Shown here: piece by piece, positions 62,407 to 64,000 of the stretch
How the letters are laid out: each line of letters opens with the position of its first letter
Position numbering within the stretch: position 1 is the first letter of the stretch
Assembly (NCBI RefSeq): GCF_900070365.1
Contig: NZ_LN850107.1
Location: 4,030,001 to 4,094,000 of the forward strand
DNA length: 64,000 nucleotides
Source of the DNA: Alloactinosynnema sp. L-07
GTDB taxonomy: Bacteria > Actinomycetota > Actinomycetes > Mycobacteriales > Pseudonocardiaceae
Direction: 5' to 3'
Notes under the pieces: model-generated
Database searches by the model: none
The model's input: the letters and a program-made list of their open reading frames with translations, nothing else
What the model was told of the DNA's origin: nothing
Made by a program: the position numbers and the translations under genes

Positions 62407-64000
62407 TCACTCGCCGATGACTGGAGGCGCGGTGAACTCTCCGGTGCCGAACATCTCGTCGTCGTCGCCCTCGACCAGGTAGGCGGGCCGCTTGCGCTCC
62501 TGGTCTTTGACCGTGGGCAACTCCGGATGCTCGTCCTGCGGGCGCACGGGCATCGGGGTGGTGCCGGTCTGGTACGAGCCGGACCCGGCGGGCCCGAACC
62601 CCCCGAAATCCGGCAACGCGGGCCGCACCCGCGTCGGCTTAAGGGCGGGCGGGGGCGTGAACGGCTGCGATGTACTCGGCGATGGCCCAGCCCCATGACC
62701 ATGCGGCGAGTTCGGCACCGGCCGAGGCCCAGGCTGACGCGGGGGCGGCGCGGCGAGCGGCTGCGACGTCGACGAGGGACGTGGGCCGGGAGGTGGCGCG
62801 GCGAGTTGCTGGGACGCGCTCCCCGACGGATGCGGCCTGGTGGGCGGCAGGCTCGCCGACGGGCGCGGGCCGGACGACTGCGGCGGCGCGGTGAACCGCT
62901 GGGGTGGGGCCGGCGCTGGGCGAGGTCCGGACGACTGGGGGGTCGGCGGGGGACCAAGTGGCTGGGACACGCTCGGGGATCTCGGTCCGGACTGCGGCGG
63001 CGGGGTGAACCCTTGCGGACCAGGCGTCCGATGCGACGCGGACGGCTGAGCGGGCCGCGACATGATCCCGGACGGCTGCGCTCCGGCAGCGCGCACATCG
63101 GACCGAGTCGGCACCGGGCGCGGCTCAGGGCCCTGCGGAGGCTGAGTCGGGAGCGAAGCCGAACGTCCTCCGGTCGCCTGCATCGAGCCGGTCCGGCCCA
63201 TCCGCGGCCCAGGCGGTCGTTCCGACACCTCACCCGGTGCGGTGTGCTGCGGCCCAGGCGGTCGCTGCGATACCTCACCCGGCGTGGCGTGCTGCTGCCC
63301 AGGCGGTCGCTGCGACACCTCACCCGGTGCGGTGTGCTGCGGCCCAGGGCGGCCCGCCTGATGCGCCCCACGCTGAGTCGACTCCGGCGACCACTGCGGC
63401 GCGGAACCCGGCTGCCCCGGTGCGACGAACCCGCCACCAGGCCCACTTCCCGGCCCAGGCGCGGGCCGCGGCCCACCCGCGGGCGCGTGCTGCCCGCGTG
63501 GGTCACCGGCTCCCGCCGGACTCCCTGCCCGTAAGTCACTGTGCCCCGCCGGGCTACCGACCCGTGGATCACCGGATCCCGCCGAGCTCCCCGCCCACAG
63601 CTCACCGGGCCCCACAGGGCCGCCAACCCGCGGATCAATGGGCCCCGCCGGGCTCCCCGCCCACTGCTCTCTGGGCGCCGCGGGGCTACCGACCCGCGGA
63701 TCAACGGGCCCCGCCGGGCTCCCAGCCCGTGGGCCAACGGGCCCAGCAGGCACTTGCCGCGCGTGCGGGTCCCCTGGCCCGGCCGCCTGCCGCGCCCGCG
63801 GACCAACAGGTCCCGCTGGACTCCCCGGCGCCGGTCGGCCCGCGGGTCCCCCGCCGGGCAGCAGATCGCCCGCCGATGCCTGCCAACCGCCTGGCCGCTC
63901 AGCCAGCGCACCGGGATCGGCCGCGAAGGTCCCGACCGCGCGATCCACAGGCGGCCCGCCCTCCTCAGGCGCCGTCCAGCCGCCCTTGCCGGGAGGGCTC
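62407..64000 (-). CDS. Proline/glycine-rich repeat protein, 5' end outside the window
   Basis: The frame is open to the right edge (WTAPEEGGPP precedes the first internal GTG), so at least 530 residues are present and the N-terminus is missing. Almost all is low-complexity Pro, Gly, Ser and Ala with repeats: about 12-residue units of the AGSPAGPxDPRV type near the N-terminal part, three 15-residue units around 63206-63340, and SSGPRPS-like motifs after. Only the last 45 residues look folded or conserved (RPAYLVEGDDDEMFGTGEF, ending APPVIGE). Similar tails are found on large WXG100/PPE-like proteins of related genera, so a type VII secretion link is possible (weak). No signal or membrane segment visible. 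Confidence 0.75.
   Translation of the reverse strand, partial: SPPGKGGWTAPEEGGPPVDRAVGTFAADPGALAERPGGWQASAGDLLPGGGPAGRPAPGSPAGPVGPRARQAAGPGDPHARQVPAGPVGPRAGSPAGPVDPRVGSPAAPREQWAGSPAGPIDPRVGGPVGPGELWAGSSAGSGDPRVGSPAGHSDLRAGSPAGAGDPRGQHAPAGGPRPAPGPGSGPGGGFVAPGQPGSAPQWSPESTQRGAHQAGRPGPQHTAPGEVSQRPPGQQHATPGEVSQRPPGPQHTAPGEVSERPPGPRMGRTGSMQATGGRSASLPTQPPQGPEPRPVPTRSDVRAAGAQPSGIMSRPAQPSASHRTPGPQGFTPPPQSGPRSPSVSQPLGPPPTPQSSGPRPAPAPPQRFTAPPQSSGPRPSASLPPTRPHPSGSASQQLAAPPPGPRPSSTSQPLAAPPPRQPGPRPVPNSPHGHGAGPSPSTSQPFTPPPALKPTRVRPALPDFGGFGPAGSGSYQTGTTPMPVRPQDEHPELPTVKDQERKRPAYLVEGDDDEMFGTGEFTAPPVIGE
63206..63340 (-). repeat. Three tandem 45-bp repeats in the proline-rich gene
   Basis: GGCCCAGGCGG-like unit starts recur at 63206, 63251 and 63296 (with a partial at 63341), giving an exact 45-base period. 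Each encodes a 15-residue unit of the type PGPQHTAPGEVSQRP. The units differ at a few bases, so the array is not brand new. Confidence 0.85.

Noticed and set aside
62359..63534. Plus-strand Arg-rich frames opposite the proline-rich gene
   Set aside because: Complement of Pro/Gly repeats gives Arg-rich nonsense; the minus frame has the conserved tail and continues past the window edge.

Overview
The window is high-GC actinobacterial chromosome, dense with genes, often with 1-4 base start/stop overlaps and many GTG starts. Actinobacterial markers are PriA in the histidine pathway, the biotin synthase auxiliary protein BsaP next to bioB, a glutaredoxin-like mycoredoxin, a DinB/DUF664-type protein and citramalate synthase. 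Overall gene style suggests a Pseudonocardiaceae-like actinomycete (inference; no rRNA or other phylogenetic marker was analysed). Both ends are cut inside genes: a diacylglycerol-kinase-like gene on the left and a proline-rich protein gene on the right.

Layout. 1-6.4 kb: lipid kinase fragment, MFS transporter plus GH1 beta-glycosidase, two unknown proteins, an ABC-2 exporter pair. 6.4-10.6 kb: a secreted subtilisin-type protease and a Tat-exported PhoD phosphatase. 10.7-18.8 kb: histidine genes in two blocks (hisD-hisC-hisB and hisH-small membrane protein-priA), separated by about 3.4 kb holding a split transketolase, kptA, a VapC toxin remnant, a SoxR-type regulator and small membrane proteins. 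18.8-26.3 kb: accessory metabolism (class V aminotransferase, oligopeptide-type binding lipoprotein, nitrilase-family amidase, LysE exporter, a frameshifted DinB-like gene, a P450 with a divergent TetR regulator). 26.4-30.7 kb: the NAD de novo operon nadA-nadB-nadC, divergent from an NrtR-type regulator with a perfect dyad between them.

32.7-39.7 kb (minus strand) is the most interesting part: a compact eight-gene run that looks like a small biosynthetic cluster. It encodes a free-standing adenylation enzyme, a carrier protein, an ectoine-synthase-like cupin, an acyl-CoA-dehydrogenase-like oxidase with its catalytic base in the isovaleryl/prolyl-carrier-protein-oxidase position, a transglutaminase-like protein, a TrpB2-like PLP enzyme, a DMT exporter and an Asp/Glu-racemase-like protein lacking both usual cysteines. 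Ligase + carrier protein + oxidase is the arrangement known to make pyrrole-2-carboxyl thioesters from proline. Here it is joined to an EctC-like cyclase, a combination I do not recognise.

40.1-46.5 kb: biotin genes bioA, bioD, bioB, bsaP (no bioF), a membrane protein and a second P450. 46.6-54.6 kb: dnaE, an IS3-type transposase scrap, an FAD monooxygenase, gltX, a HAD hydrolase and adjacent tRNA-Gln(CUG) and tRNA-Glu(CUC). 54.6-64 kb: a second transposase scrap, an FAH-family hydrolase, cimA preceded by a likely isoleucine attenuator with its own leader peptide (three consecutive Ile codons, then a strong terminator), a methyltransferase/CGNR-type regulator divergent pair, leuB, serA and the proline-rich protein. 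Much of the right end therefore supports branched-chain amino acid and serine synthesis.
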